Assembly (NCBI RefSeq): GCF_030733265.1
Contig: NZ_JASHJI010000012.1
Span: forward strand, 62,001-126,000
DNA length: 64,000 nt
Origin: Roseibium sp. MMSF_3412
Lineage (GTDB): Bacteria; Pseudomonadota; Alphaproteobacteria; Rhizobiales; Stappiaceae
Direction: 5' to 3'
Shown here one piece after another: positions 27,804 to 36,282 of this stretch. The notes beneath the pieces were generated by a model. It was given only the letters and a program-made list of their open reading frames with translations. It was not told the origin of the DNA and did no database searches. Made by a program: the position numbers and the translations under genes. Numbering within the stretch: position 1 is the stretch's first letter; each line of letters begins with the position of its first letter.

Positions 27804-28628
27804 TCCGGCGAAATGGCATCGAAAACCGCCACCACGCGAACGCTAGAAGCACAAGGAACCATGGAACCCATGCCGTGACCTTTCACGGATCGGGGATATG
27901 AATTTGGGGCGCCGGAACGGCCTGGATTGCCGGATCAGGTCCGGCAATGACGGGTCATTTAGGTTTTCCGGGACAAACGGACCATTGGCTCCTGAACCAG
28001 GTGATGAAAGCACAGAGTTGAACAGAACGTCACTGCCCCGCATTCATTGCCGCCCCGGCCCTGAGCCGGGGCCTCATGACACGTGTTCGGCAGGTCCCGG
28101 ATCAGGTCCGGGACGGCGCGGATATCTCACCTCATTCTGAGCGCTTCCATAGGTCCGGAGCGGGTCTCCACGTCCACCTGTTTGAGAGGGGCAGGGTGAG
28201 GGGCAAACGCCTGAGGAGCGCTCACAGCTCTGATCCCTCACCCGGCCTTTCAGGCCGACCTCTCCCACGGGGAGAGGTGACTGGGCGTGTGGGCGGTTAT
28301 GCGCTTGACGCCCCTCCCTCATCTCGTTGGAAAGACGCGGAGAACCTGGGTGCCGCCCCGGCCCTGAGCCGGGGCCTCCTGCCAAACGATGAGCAGGTCC
28401 GGGATCAGGTCCGGGACGGCGCAGGGTGTGAAGGGCCTTTCGGAGCCTTGTCGCCAGCCTTGCCATGCCTTCCAGGGCATCGATGTCGCCGGAAATGTAT
28501 CCGTACTGCGGCCTTCATCATACCGAGCGCGAGTGCGGAGCTGTGCAGAAAGTCATGATTTACGCGGCCATACATTCAGGCAGAACCGATTGTCCTTCAT
28601 TCACCCGATCTGCATAACTTGTCCGGCG
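27804..28628. repeat. Repeat-rich intergenic region A
   Basis: No credible gene in 825 nt. A unit of about 71 nt occurs twice in the same orientation, at 28049-28119 and 28352-28422; each has a CCCCGGC..GCCGGGG hairpin, then CCGG-ATCAGGT-CCGG with GGGACGGCGC. A shorter relative, ATTGCCGGATCAGGTCCGGC, lies at about 27927. Between them is a block containing CCTCACCCGGCC and CTCTCCCACGGGGAGAGG (28231-28278). Frames at 28074-28466 and 28389-29267 follow the repeats or run antisense and look non-coding. Confidence 0.7.
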
Positions 28629-29216
28629 TTAGTGCCGGCAGCCCCTGACCTTCACCGGTTGCCACACGGTACGTGCCGGCTCGACCATGACCTGGCGGCT
28701 GACGGTCTTGTAGACGGCCGGCTCCCTGATCACGTGGCTGGACGCCGGCTGCAGCATCACCTTTTCCTTCACGGTGCTGTAGATCGCCGGATGGCGGACC
28801 GCGACCTTGGACGCGGCCTGCACCTGAACCCGCTCGCTGACGGTCTTGTAAACCGCAGGGTGCTGGACCTTGCAGAGGGTTTTGACACCCTTGATCATGC
28901 GGTACTCCCAGCCGACGCTGGCCTTTTGCACCATCACCTTGCGATGACGTGTCTGGTAGACCGCCGGTGTCATCCGGTAGCTGACGCGCCCAGGCTGCAC
29001 CAGAACGCGGCGTTTCTGGTAGCCGTAGACAGCAGGCCTCTTGACGACCCTCTGGGTCGCCGCCCTGACCAGAACGCGTTCATGAACGGTCTTGTAAACA
29101 GCCGGAACAGTGGCTTGCTGATAGCAGGCCAGCGCCTTGCCGCCCGCATGGGCAAAAGATGCAAGAAAAGGTGTAATTGCCAGCGCGATGACCGCGCTCC
29201 AGGAACTGCGACGCAT
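28629..29216 (-). CDS. Secreted protein of six PAVY repeats, function unknown
   Basis: A 195-residue precursor with a signal peptide ending AHA (about residue 24) and then six imperfect repeats of about 23 residues (the third is longer), each starting PAVY or PAIY and continuing xTVxxxVxVxxA with many Val, Lys and Arg. Isolated Cys residues occur before the first repeat, in the third and at the C-terminus. The alternating pattern suggests short beta hairpins; high basic charge suggests binding to an anionic surface. ATG at 29216 follows GGGGGA; the frame to 29285 adds nothing secretable. I do not recognise the family and no neighbour explains it. Confidence 0.72.
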   Translation of the reverse strand: MRRSSWSAVIALAITPFLASFAHAGGKALACYQQATVPAVYKTVHERVLVRAATQRVVKRPAVYGYQKRRVLVQPGRVSYRMTPAVYQTRHRKVMVQKASVGWEYRMIKGVKTLCKVQHPAVYKTVSERVQVQAASKVAVRHPAIYSTVKEKVMLQPASSHVIREPAVYKTVSRQVMVEPARTVWQPVKVRGCRH

Positions 29217-29337
29217 AAACTCATCCCCCGGTCTGGTGCAGGAAAATGTCCTGCAACCCGATTTTAGGGAATTTTGACAAGGCATTAAAGCAAAAAGTTA
29301 ACGCCCGTTAAGAACCTGCGACCGGAACCTCTTCGGA

Positions 29338-30138
29338 TCAGGCCTGTTCCTTTGCACCTTTTTCATAGTCGGTGTCTTCGTTGATGATATGACGTGCCTC
29401 CTCAGGCACCCATTCTCCCCAGCGCGGCTTGAGCTGATGATCGACGGACACCCGGTCGTCGAAAACGAAACACTCACCTTTCCAGAGGCTCTCCTCCTCC
29501 GGCACCTTTTCCAGGTAATTCAGGATGCCGCCTTCAAGATGATAGACGTCTTCAAACCCGTTCTTGAGCATCCAGGCGCTTGCCTTCTCGCAGCGGATGC
29601 CTCCGGTGCAGAACATGGCAATCTTCGGCTTCTTCTCAAGACTTTCCTGCGCATTGACCCAGTCCGGAAACTCCCGGAACGACTGGGTTTCCGGGTTGAG
29701 CGCCTTTTCGAACGTGCCGAAGGCGAACTCGTAGTCGTTGCGTGTGTCGATCACGACGACGTCCGGGTCGGAAATCAGCGCGTTCCAGTCTTCCGGCTTG
29801 ACGTATTCGCCGACGATCTCATTCGGGTCGATGCCGTCCACCGCCAGACGCACGATCTCCTGTTTCAGCCGCACCTTCATGCGCTTGAAGACGTGCCGGT
29901 GCGTCCAGGCTTCCTTGTGTGTGAGTGCCTTCAGCCGTGGATCGGCGCGCAGGTGATCGAGCACCGCGCGAACGCCCGCTTCCGGCCCGCAGATCGTGCC
30001 GTTGATGCCCTCGCCTGCCAGAAGCAGGCTGCCGCGCACATCCTTCTCAACACAGAAAGCCTTGAGCGGATCACGCATGTCCGCGTAGTCCTCAAGCGGC
30101 GTAAACAGATAAAGGGCGGCAACGAGAAAATCGTTCAT
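29338..30138 (-). CDS. trhO: tRNA uridine(34) hydroxylase, rhodanese-like
   Basis: A 266-residue protein with the TrhO (YceA) order: N-terminal acylphosphatase-like domain ([31 protein letters not shown]), then a rhodanese domain with [12 protein letters not shown] and the active-site loop CTGGIRCEK, Cys177. It catalyses oxygen-dependent 5-hydroxylation of uridine 34 in several tRNAs. The ATG at 30138 fits the family N-terminus; a TTG at 30177 has a better ribosome-binding site and would add 13 residues. It ends at a GC-rich stretch and stands alone. Confidence 0.93.
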   Translation of the reverse strand: MNDFLVAALYLFTPLEDYADMRDPLKAFCVEKDVRGSLLLAGEGINGTICGPEAGVRAVLDHLRADPRLKALTHKEAWTHRHVFKRMKVRLKQEIVRLAVDGIDPNEIVGEYVKPEDWNALISDPDVVVIDTRNDYEFAFGTFEKALNPETQSFREFPDWVNAQESLEKKPKIAMFCTGGIRCEKASAWMLKNGFEDVYHLEGGILNYLEKVPEEESLWKGECFVFDDRVSVDHQLKPRWGEWVPEEARHIINEDTDYEKGAKEQA

Positions 30139-30177
30139 CGGGCGTGGTCTTTTGCTTAAAGGAGCGCTCTTGGACAA

Positions 30178-30666
30178 GGCAAGCCTTCAGTCCGATCCGG
30201 AGCTTTCGGCGCCCTCTATACAGCGAGTGCCCCCTTTTTGAAAAGTCCGCAGTATCTCGGACACCGTTCCGGTGACGAAGCTCTCTCGCGGAACCTGCGA
30301 AAAGTGGTGGCGCACACCGGGATTAATTGCGATCCGGTTTGAACCCGACATGGGTCTTGCGAGGAGATCTCAAGTCTAGCGGTTTGTCATTCCGGCTGAA
30401 GCGCAGCGGAAGGCCGGAACCCGGTAAACGCTTGGTTCAAGGGTTTCTTCCTGTCGCTGACCACACAGGGTACTGGGTCCCGGTCTTGCCGCTTGCGCAG
30501 CAAACCGGGATGACCAACGGCTGGACCACCCCGTCATTCCGGACCAGTGCAGCATCAGCTGCACGCCGATCCGGAAACCAGACGTATTTCGCGCCGAAGG
30601 CGCGGCTGATTACGATCGTATCGACTGCCGTGTTCGCTTCGCTCACGCAGATTTCTGGTTTCCAGA
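30178..30666. repeat. Intergenic region with dispersed repeat (copy E1)
   Basis: No credible gene. A block at 30470-30510 recurs inverted at 38516-38556 (GTACTGGGTCCCGGTC, a variable middle, AAACCGGGA). The 116-codon plus frame (30327-30677) lies in this repeat and runs into the antisense of the dehydrogenase, so it is probably not expressed. Confidence 0.6.
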
Positions 30667-31707
30667 TCAGAACGTGACAACCGCCTTTATCAGCGTCTCG
30701 CGGTCGCTGGAAAGCGCTTCGAACTGGCCGGCGACATCCTGAACCGGGATCGTGAGTGAACAGAGCGCGTCCGTGTCGATCAGGCCATCGCGAATGGCCT
30801 GCATCACCGTCTCGAAATCCTCGGCTGTCGCGTTGCGGCTGCCGATGATCTGGGTTTCCCGCTTGTGGAATTCCGGATCGTCGAACCGGATCTGGTCCTT
30901 GACGACGCTGACCAGCACGTAGCGGCTGCCATGGGCAAGCAAGGGAAAGCCCGCCTCGATCGCACGCGCGCTGCCCGTCGCGTCGAAAATGACATCGAAC
31001 CCGTCGGAGAGCGGCCCGGTCAGAATGTCCGGCCCGGCAAAATACTGTTTTTCAAAACCGAACTTCTCTCCCGCCTGACGCAATCGCGCCTCGCTGAGAT
31101 CCAGCAGGTGAACGTCCGCGCCCTGAATACGCGCAAACAGCGCCGTGCCGAGACCGATGGGCCCTGCCCCTGTCACAAGTACACGCTCGGCCTTCAGTTC
31201 GCCGGCGCGCCGGACGGCGTGGGCACCGATCGCAAGGAACTCCACCATTGCGGCCTGAAGCTCGCTGAGGCCGGAGGCCCGGTAGAGGTTCGTTTCCGGG
31301 ACCATGATCCTGGAGCACATGCCCCCGTCCCTGTGGACCCCGAGCACCTCGATATTCTCGCAGCAATTCGGCTTGCCCTTTCTGCAGGCACGGCACCTGC
31401 CGCACGACAGATAGGGATTGATGACAACCAGTTCGCCCTCCTTCAAGGAGCCGGTTGCCTTGGCGATCCGTCCGCTGAGCTCATGGCCGATCACGCGCGG
31501 ATAGTTCAAAAACGGATGTTTGCCCTCGAATATGTGGTAGTCGGTCCCGCAAAGTCCGACGGCCCGGATATCGACCAGTACCCAGCCGTCCGGGGCCTCC
31601 AGCGGCAAATCCTGCTCTGCCAGCCGGAATACGCCAGGCTCCACGACAACACCGCAGGGCATTCTGGCGTTTTTCCCGTCTGCGGTTGTCGCTGTCTCAT
31701 GCTTCAT
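30667..31707 (-). CDS. Zinc-dependent medium-chain alcohol/polyol dehydrogenase
   Basis: A 346-residue MDR enzyme. Catalytic zinc ligands are C53 (GLCGTD), H75 and E76 (GHE); the structural zinc is bound by C102, C105, C108 and C116 (CGRCRACRKGKPNCC). The cofactor loop is VLVTGAGPIGLG. The start overlaps the upstream ATPase stop (ATGA), so it belongs to the sugar ABC operon. Similar proteins oxidise L-idonate, L-galactonate or sorbitol-like polyols; with the UxaB-like gene nearby, a sugar-acid or hexitol substrate is likely. No specific assignment is possible. Confidence 0.88.
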   Translation of the reverse strand: MKHETATTADGKNARMPCGVVVEPGVFRLAEQDLPLEAPDGWVLVDIRAVGLCGTDYHIFEGKHPFLNYPRVIGHELSGRIAKATGSLKEGELVVINPYLSCGRCRACRKGKPNCCENIEVLGVHRDGGMCSRIMVPETNLYRASGLSELQAAMVEFLAIGAHAVRRAGELKAERVLVTGAGPIGLGTALFARIQGADVHLLDLSEARLRQAGEKFGFEKQYFAGPDILTGPLSDGFDVIFDATGSARAIEAGFPLLAHGSRYVLVSVVKDQIRFDDPEFHKRETQIIGSRNATAEDFETVMQAIRDGLIDTDALCSLTIPVQDVAGQFEALSSDRETLIKAVVTF

Positions 31708-32492
31708 TGCACTCTATCCCGGCCGCGCGGTACCCAGTCTCCGGGCAATTCGCCCTTGATGATGAGGCTGAGAACATCGTCCTTGGTCACATCTTCAATA
31801 CGATGGGACCCGACATTCCTGCCCTTGTTCATTACGACCACGCGGTCGCACAGCTCAAACACATCGTGCATGTCGTGGCTGACAAGCAGGATGCCGATCC
31901 CGTCGGCCCTCAGACCCTTGATGAGGTCGGCGACCATCGCGGTTTCGGACGGACCGAGTGCTGCCGTCGGCTCGTCCATGATCAGTATCTTCACATTGAA
32001 ATAGATTGCCCGTGCAATCGCAATAACCTGCCGCTGGCCGCCGGAGAGCTTTGCAACCGGATCGTCCAGGTTCTTGAAATTCGGGTTGAGTTTGCGCAAG
32101 ACGCGCTGCGTCTCGGCCATCATCTTCCTGTCGTCGAGATTGCCGAGCCTCGTTTTCAGCTCACGCCCCAGAAAAAGATTGGCGGGTGCATTCAGGTGGT
32201 CGGCAAGCGCAAGCGTTTGGTAGATCGTTTCAATCCCGAGATCGCGCGCATCATGCGGGCTCTGGATTTCGGCACGTTCACCATTGACCTTGATCGAGCC
32301 TTCGTTCGCGATCATCGCCCCGGACAGGATGCGCATCAGGCACGACTTCCCCGCCCCGTTATGCCCGAGAACGCCGACGACTTCTCCAGGGTAAAGGTCC
32401 AGCGAAACACCGTTGACCGCGCGAATACCGCCGAAATGCTTTTCAATGTTGCTCATCTCAACAAGAGGCTGAGAAGCGCTTTCGAGGCTCAT
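31704..32492 (-). CDS. Sugar ABC transporter ATPase
   Basis: A 262-residue single-cassette ATPase of the sugar (CUT2) type. Walker A GHNGAGKSC (Cys in place of the usual Thr/Ser), signature LSGGQRQVIAIARA, Walker B ILIMDEPTAALG, switch histidine in LLVSHDMHDVFE. The ATG at 32492 is preferred over the longer frame to 32627, which would read through the upstream hairpin. It follows the binding-protein gene and is coupled to the dehydrogenase downstream. Confidence 0.9.
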   Translation of the reverse strand: MSLESASQPLVEMSNIEKHFGGIRAVNGVSLDLYPGEVVGVLGHNGAGKSCLMRILSGAMIANEGSIKVNGERAEIQSPHDARDLGIETIYQTLALADHLNAPANLFLGRELKTRLGNLDDRKMMAETQRVLRKLNPNFKNLDDPVAKLSGGQRQVIAIARAIYFNVKILIMDEPTAALGPSETAMVADLIKGLRADGIGILLVSHDMHDVFELCDRVVVMNKGRNVGSHRIEDVTKDDVLSLIIKGELPGDWVPRGRDRVQ

Positions 32493-32510
32493 GGCGAAGG
32501 GCCCTTCATC

Positions 32511-32552
32511 AAAAAAAGCGCCGGGAACACAAGGAAGGAGTGTGCCCCCGGC
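32511..32552 (-). terminator. Terminator/attenuator between sugar-binding protein and ATPase genes
   Basis: Read on the minus strand, GCCGGG pairs with CCCGGC and ACAC with GTGT around a loop of about 9 nt, followed by GC and a run of seven T. It sits in the 73-nt gap after the binding-protein stop, a second case of a hairpin just after a binding-protein gene in this window. Confidence 0.7.
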
Positions 32553-32565
32553 AAGTTGGGATTTG

Positions 32566-33507
32566 TCAGTAAAGGACGTTCTGGACTTCGGGCTGGTCGA
32601 TGTTTTCTTTCGTGGCCAGCACGACACCCGTATCGATGAAGTCGGACACGCTCTCGCCGCTCAGCAGCTTCATGATGGTCTGGACGCCGAGTTCACCCAT
32701 CTGGAAAGATCCCTGGACGGCGGTGCCGGCAAGCGTTCCGTCGCGCACGAAGTCCTGAAGGTCGGAATTGCCGTCAAAACCGAGCGCGGTGATGCTGCCG
32801 GCCTTGCCGGCCTGAACGATTGCGCGGCCCATGCCGATTGCCGTCGGTTCGTTTGCACCGAAGATGCCGACAAGGTCGTCATTGGCGGCCAGAACATCGG
32901 TGGTCTGATTGAGAGCGGTTGCCATTTGCGACTGCGAATAGAACGGGCCGACGATTTCAATGTCGGATTTCTCGTTGATGTGCTCGACAAAGCACCCGAC
33001 GCGGCCGATTTCCGATCCGACGCCGGCAACATAGGACATCACCGCAACCTTGCCCTTGGTTCCAACCTCGGACAGCATCTTGTCGGCAACCAGCTTTCCG
33101 GCTGCGCAATTGTCGGTGGAAAGGAAGGCCTGGTAATATTCCTTGGCGTTGTCGGCCAGACCGGAGTCGATGATGACGACCGGGATTTGCGCCTCGAAGG
33201 CTTTCTTGACGACCGGTGTCAGCGCCTCCGGATCGGACGGAGCAAGAACGATCCCGGACACACCGCGGTTGATCGCGTTTTCAACAAGGCTCACCTGATC
33301 GGCGATCGCCGATTCAGAGGCCGGACCGTTGAAGGTCATGGTATGCGCTTCCTGCCCCTTGATCGCGGCGCTCGCACCCTTGTTCACGTTCTGCCAGAAA
33401 TTCGAGTTGGTCGTCTTGACGATGACCGCGATTTCGCCGGCCTGCGCGGCAGCGCCCGTCAGCACCAGTGCACTTGCCATCATCATGGTCGAAATCAGTT
33501 TTTTCAT
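32566..33507 (-). CDS. Sugar ABC transporter, periplasmic binding protein
   Basis: A 313-residue precursor with a signal peptide ending AAAQA (about residue 23). The mature part has EIAVIVKTTNSNFWQNVNKG, GIVLAPSDPEALTPVVKKA, VVIIDSGLADN and GIFGANEPTAIG, the type I sugar-binding fold of the ribose/xylose group. A strong GGAGGGAA precedes the ATG at 33507. It lies between permease and ATPase genes. The ligand is unknown; the neighbouring dehydrogenases point to a polyol or sugar acid. Confidence 0.93.
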   Translation of the reverse strand: MKKLISTMMMASALVLTGAAAQAGEIAVIVKTTNSNFWQNVNKGASAAIKGQEAHTMTFNGPASESAIADQVSLVENAINRGVSGIVLAPSDPEALTPVVKKAFEAQIPVVIIDSGLADNAKEYYQAFLSTDNCAAGKLVADKMLSEVGTKGKVAVMSYVAGVGSEIGRVGCFVEHINEKSDIEIVGPFYSQSQMATALNQTTDVLAANDDLVGIFGANEPTAIGMGRAIVQAGKAGSITALGFDGNSDLQDFVRDGTLAGTAVQGSFQMGELGVQTIMKLLSGESVSDFIDTGVVLATKENIDQPEVQNVLY

Positions 33508-33554
33508 GGTTTATTCCCTCCGGTTGAAGACATTTATGTTGATTGTCCGGCTTG

Positions 33555-34577
33555 TCAGCGCCGGTTTCGGATCTGATCGATATAGACCGCCAGAATGACG
33601 ATCACGCCGATCACGATTTGCTGGATGAAGGCGGAAACGCCGGCCATGTTGAGGCCGTTGCGCAGGACGCCGATGATGAATGCGCCGATCATGGTGCCGG
33701 AGATATTGCCGACCCCGCCCATGAGCGATGCGCCGCCGATCACCGCCGCGGCGATGGCGTCGAGCTCGTACATTACGCCCTCGTTCGGCTGTACGGTCAC
33801 AAGGCGGGACATCAGGACATTGCCCGCCAGCCCTGCCAGGGCACCCGACATCGTGTAGGCGAAGATTTTTGTCCGGTCGACCAGGACGCCGGCGAGCCGC
33901 GCCGCTTCCTCGTTGGAGCCGGTCGCGTAGATATGCCGTCCGGCCTGCCGCTTGTTCAGAAGATAGGCGGCACCGATCGCAACGAACGCAAGCAGGATCG
34001 CGGGATAAGGAATGCCGGGAAACACCACCTTGGGGAAAATGCCACCGGTCTTCTCCACGATCCTGAAAAGGGATCCGTTGCCCAGGATGCCGAAGGCTTC
34101 GCCGAGCCGCGAGATGGGAGCTGCCCCGGTCAGCTGAAGAGCAACACCGCGCGCAATCAGCATCATTCCAAGCGTGGCGACAAAAGGCGTGATCCGCATC
34201 TTGGTGATGACGAAGCCGTTCAGAAAACCGCAAAACGCCCCGGCGACAATCCCCAGCGCCATCGCCGGAGCGGTCGGCACGCCAGCCTTGATGGACAGGC
34301 CGGTCACGACGCCCGACAACGCCAGGACAGACCCCACGCTGAGGTCGATGCCGCCCGTGATGATGACCATCGTCATGCCGATGCCCAGCAGGCCGATCAC
34401 AGATGTCTGCAAAAGAACCGTAAGACCGTTATTGACCGTGAAGAACGCATCGTTGCCGAACGAAAACGCGATCACCAGCGCAACAAGGGTCAGAACCGCC
34501 GATAGTTTGTGAAACGATCCGGCCGACAGCCTGAGTGCCGCGGGCACCGGATACGCCTCCCTATCAAGATTCGCCAT
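33555..34577 (-). CDS. Sugar ABC transporter permease
   Basis: A 340-residue CUT2-type permease with about eight to ten membrane helices, including VIITGGIDLSVGSVLALSGV, IYATGSNEEAARLAGV and VLMSRLVTVQPNEGVMYELDAIAAAVIGGAS. The ATG at 34577 follows GGGAGGAAAC; the track beyond it to 34694 is AT-rich control DNA. It is the first gene of the operon, divergent from the GntR regulator, with an operator-like element 65 nt upstream. Confidence 0.93.
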   Translation of the reverse strand: MANLDREAYPVPAALRLSAGSFHKLSAVLTLVALVIAFSFGNDAFFTVNNGLTVLLQTSVIGLLGIGMTMVIITGGIDLSVGSVLALSGVVTGLSIKAGVPTAPAMALGIVAGAFCGFLNGFVITKMRITPFVATLGMMLIARGVALQLTGAAPISRLGEAFGILGNGSLFRIVEKTGGIFPKVVFPGIPYPAILLAFVAIGAAYLLNKRQAGRHIYATGSNEEAARLAGVLVDRTKIFAYTMSGALAGLAGNVLMSRLVTVQPNEGVMYELDAIAAAVIGGASLMGGVGNISGTMIGAFIIGVLRNGLNMAGVSAFIQQIVIGVIVILAVYIDQIRNRR

Positions 34578-34604
34578 GTTTCCTCCCGGGCGAAAATTGA
34601 ATTT

Positions 34605-34624
34605 TATTATTAAAAACAAAATTG
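34605..34624 (-). promoter_or_regulatory. Possible third copy of the sugar-operon element
   Basis: On the minus strand, CAATTTTGTTTTTAATAATA resembles the GTCAATTGTTT..TTATT element at 34642, in opposite orientation. Similarity is AT-rich and therefore weak; listed as a candidate half of a paired operator in the divergent promoter. Confidence 0.35.
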
Positions 34625-34641
34625 CACTCAATCTGCGCGCC

Positions 34642-34667
34642 GTCAATTGTTTTTTATTTAAATGTAC
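34642..34667 (+). promoter_or_regulatory. Shared 26-bp element, sugar ABC / GntR divergent promoter
   Basis: Begins GTCAATTGTTT and matches the element at 37426-37451 at 20 of 26 positions, including an 11-base identical start and an identical TTATT. It lies between the permease start (34577) and the gntR start (34715). Likely operator for the double-winged-helix regulator (inference). Confidence 0.6.
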
Positions 34668-34714
34668 GAAATTTCGGGAATTGTTCTTCCTCAAGGATGT
34701 GCTAATTTCGCGCT

Positions 34715-35617
34715 ATGGCCCGTACAGACGACCGTTTTCGAAGCGCTTACAACAAGTTGCTGGATATTTGCGCCACCATGGACGTTGGCAGCCAGTTGCC
34801 TGCCGAGGTCGTCCTGGCGGAGCAGATGGAGGTGAGCCGGACCATTGTGCGAACCGCCCTTCAAAAACTCGACGAGGAAGATCTCATCGACTGGGAGGGG
34901 CGGCAGAAAACGCTGATTAAACGGCCTGAGCAAAAACACCGCCTGACTCAATCGGAAAGCGCACCTTCGGGCGAAGAACTGGAAAAGCTGTTTTTCGAGT
35001 GGATTCTCCGCTTCGACGTTCCTGCCGGAACATCGCTGAACATTGCCCAGCTGTCGCGGCAGTTCGGCGTCCCGGCTCACAGCCTGCAGGAATTCCTGTC
35101 CGGACTAAGCCGCTTCGGGCTTGTCGAGCGGCGGGCCAAGGGCGGCTGGATCCTCTCCGGCTTCACCGCGGAGTTTGCAGTTGAGCTGTCCGATTTCCGG
35201 CTCGTTCTGGAAATGAATGCCGTCAGACAGCTCCTGTCCCTGCCCGATGACCACGACATCTGGGTGAAGCTCAAGGACCTTGAACGCGAACACGAGGATC
35301 TGAAAAAGGATCTGAAGACCCGTTATCACGACTTCTCGACCCTGGATGAAAAGTTCCACTCAACGGTCAACAGCGTCGTGAAAAACAGGTTCGTCCTGGA
35401 AGCGCAGAAGCTGATTTCGTTGATTTTCCACTATCACTATATGTGGGACAAGCACGACGAGCGGGAGCGCAACGCGGCTGCGATCGAGGAACACCTTGAA
35501 TGGATCAGGGCGATGCTGGCCCATGACCGGCTGCATTCCGAAGAAGCGGCCCTCAAGCACCTGCGCCGCTCAAAGGAAACCCTGCTGGCCTCGCTGAAAG
35601 ATCACAGGCGCGCCTGA
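34715..35617 (+). CDS. GntR/FCD regulator with two winged helices
   Basis: A 300-residue protein. Residues 1-70 are a GntR winged helix (SQLPAEVVLAEQMEVSRTIVRTALQKLDEEDLI). Residues about 90-150 form what looks like a second winged helix (GTSLNIAQLSRQFGVPAHSLQEFLSGLSRFGLVERRAKGGW), followed by an FCD ligand domain (about 155-290; ELSDFRLVLEMNAVRQ, HSTVNSVVKN, EEHLEWIRAMLAHD). Most FadR/FCD proteins are 220-250 residues with one helix-turn-helix, so this is an extended form. It is divergent from the sugar ABC operon and likely controls it together with the UxaB-like gene. Confidence 0.85.
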   Translation: MARTDDRFRSAYNKLLDICATMDVGSQLPAEVVLAEQMEVSRTIVRTALQKLDEEDLIDWEGRQKTLIKRPEQKHRLTQSESAPSGEELEKLFFEWILRFDVPAGTSLNIAQLSRQFGVPAHSLQEFLSGLSRFGLVERRAKGGWILSGFTAEFAVELSDFRLVLEMNAVRQLLSLPDDHDIWVKLKDLEREHEDLKKDLKTRYHDFSTLDEKFHSTVNSVVKNRFVLEAQKLISLIFHYHYMWDKHDERERNAAAIEEHLEWIRAMLAHDRLHSEEAALKHLRRSKETLLASLKDHRRA

Positions 35618-36282
35618 TCCAGATGACATTTTCTGTTGCCGGGTTTGGAAATCATGGAGGGCTCACCTTCATTCTTGCATCTGCCTCTCTCCCTCATCCC
35701 GAGGAAGCGCGAGAGCGCTGTTTCGTAGGATCGACGGCAAAGCCTTCATGCGTGACCTGTCCTTCGAGGCTTCGCTTCGCTGCGCACCTCAGGATGAGGT
35801 CAACGAACCAATACGCCGGGCCCTGTTCCGTCCTTTCGGATTAACGCAATTGACGCTTCGAGTTCGTCCGGAAGCAACCCCCCTGACGCCGCGGGACCCA
35901 GGACCCAAGAAATGTGGAAAGGAAACGGCATGGATGCCATGGTCAAGCCATGGCATGACTGCGTGGAGGCGACGGGGCTCGTCCGGTAGCCCTCACTCTC
36001 TCTTCGTCATTGCAGGGCTTGACCCTGCAATCCATGCCATTGCTTCTCCTCAGCGACGGCCTCATCCTGAGGAGGAGCGAAGGTCCGTCTCGAAGGACAG
36101 GTCAGATACACCGCGTCTCGCCGCCCATCCTTCGAGGCTTCGCTTCGCTGCGCACCTCAGGATGAGGATGAATTGCGCGGCGTTCGTGCGCATGATCCTT
36201 CCGGTCAAACCAGTTTTGGAATTTCTGGCCGAACCGACAGCAGTGGCACTCGCGAGTGCCGGCTCTTTTTCTCGTTTCCCAC
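35618..36282. repeat. Repeat-rich intergenic region B
   Basis: No credible gene. Contains two copies of a 39-nt core starting CCTTCGAGGCTTCGCTTCGC (35761-35799 and 36129-36167; third copy at 38802-38840), a block of about 105 nt at 35881-35987 whose sister is at 38922-39027 (it holds GGAAACGGCATGGATGCCAT), and a 27-nt inverted repeat CATTGCAGGG..CCCTGCAAT at about 36008. A perfect palindrome GGCACTCGCGAGTGCC with T-rich flank lies at 36245-36270 and could terminate plus-strand transcripts. Confidence 0.7.

Noticed and set aside
28074-28466. 130-codon minus-strand frame
   Set aside because: Consists of the 71-nt hairpin repeats; PGPDPGPA-type peptide is a repeat artefact.
30327-30677. 116-codon plus-strand frame
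   Set aside because: Lies in a dispersed intergenic repeat and runs into the antisense of the dehydrogenase; no conserved feature.
36245-36270. Palindrome GGCACTCGCGAGTGCC with T-run as terminator of the UxaB-like gene
   Set aside because: Orientation is wrong: the T-run follows on the plus strand, whereas the gene is on the minus strand; kept only as part of region B.
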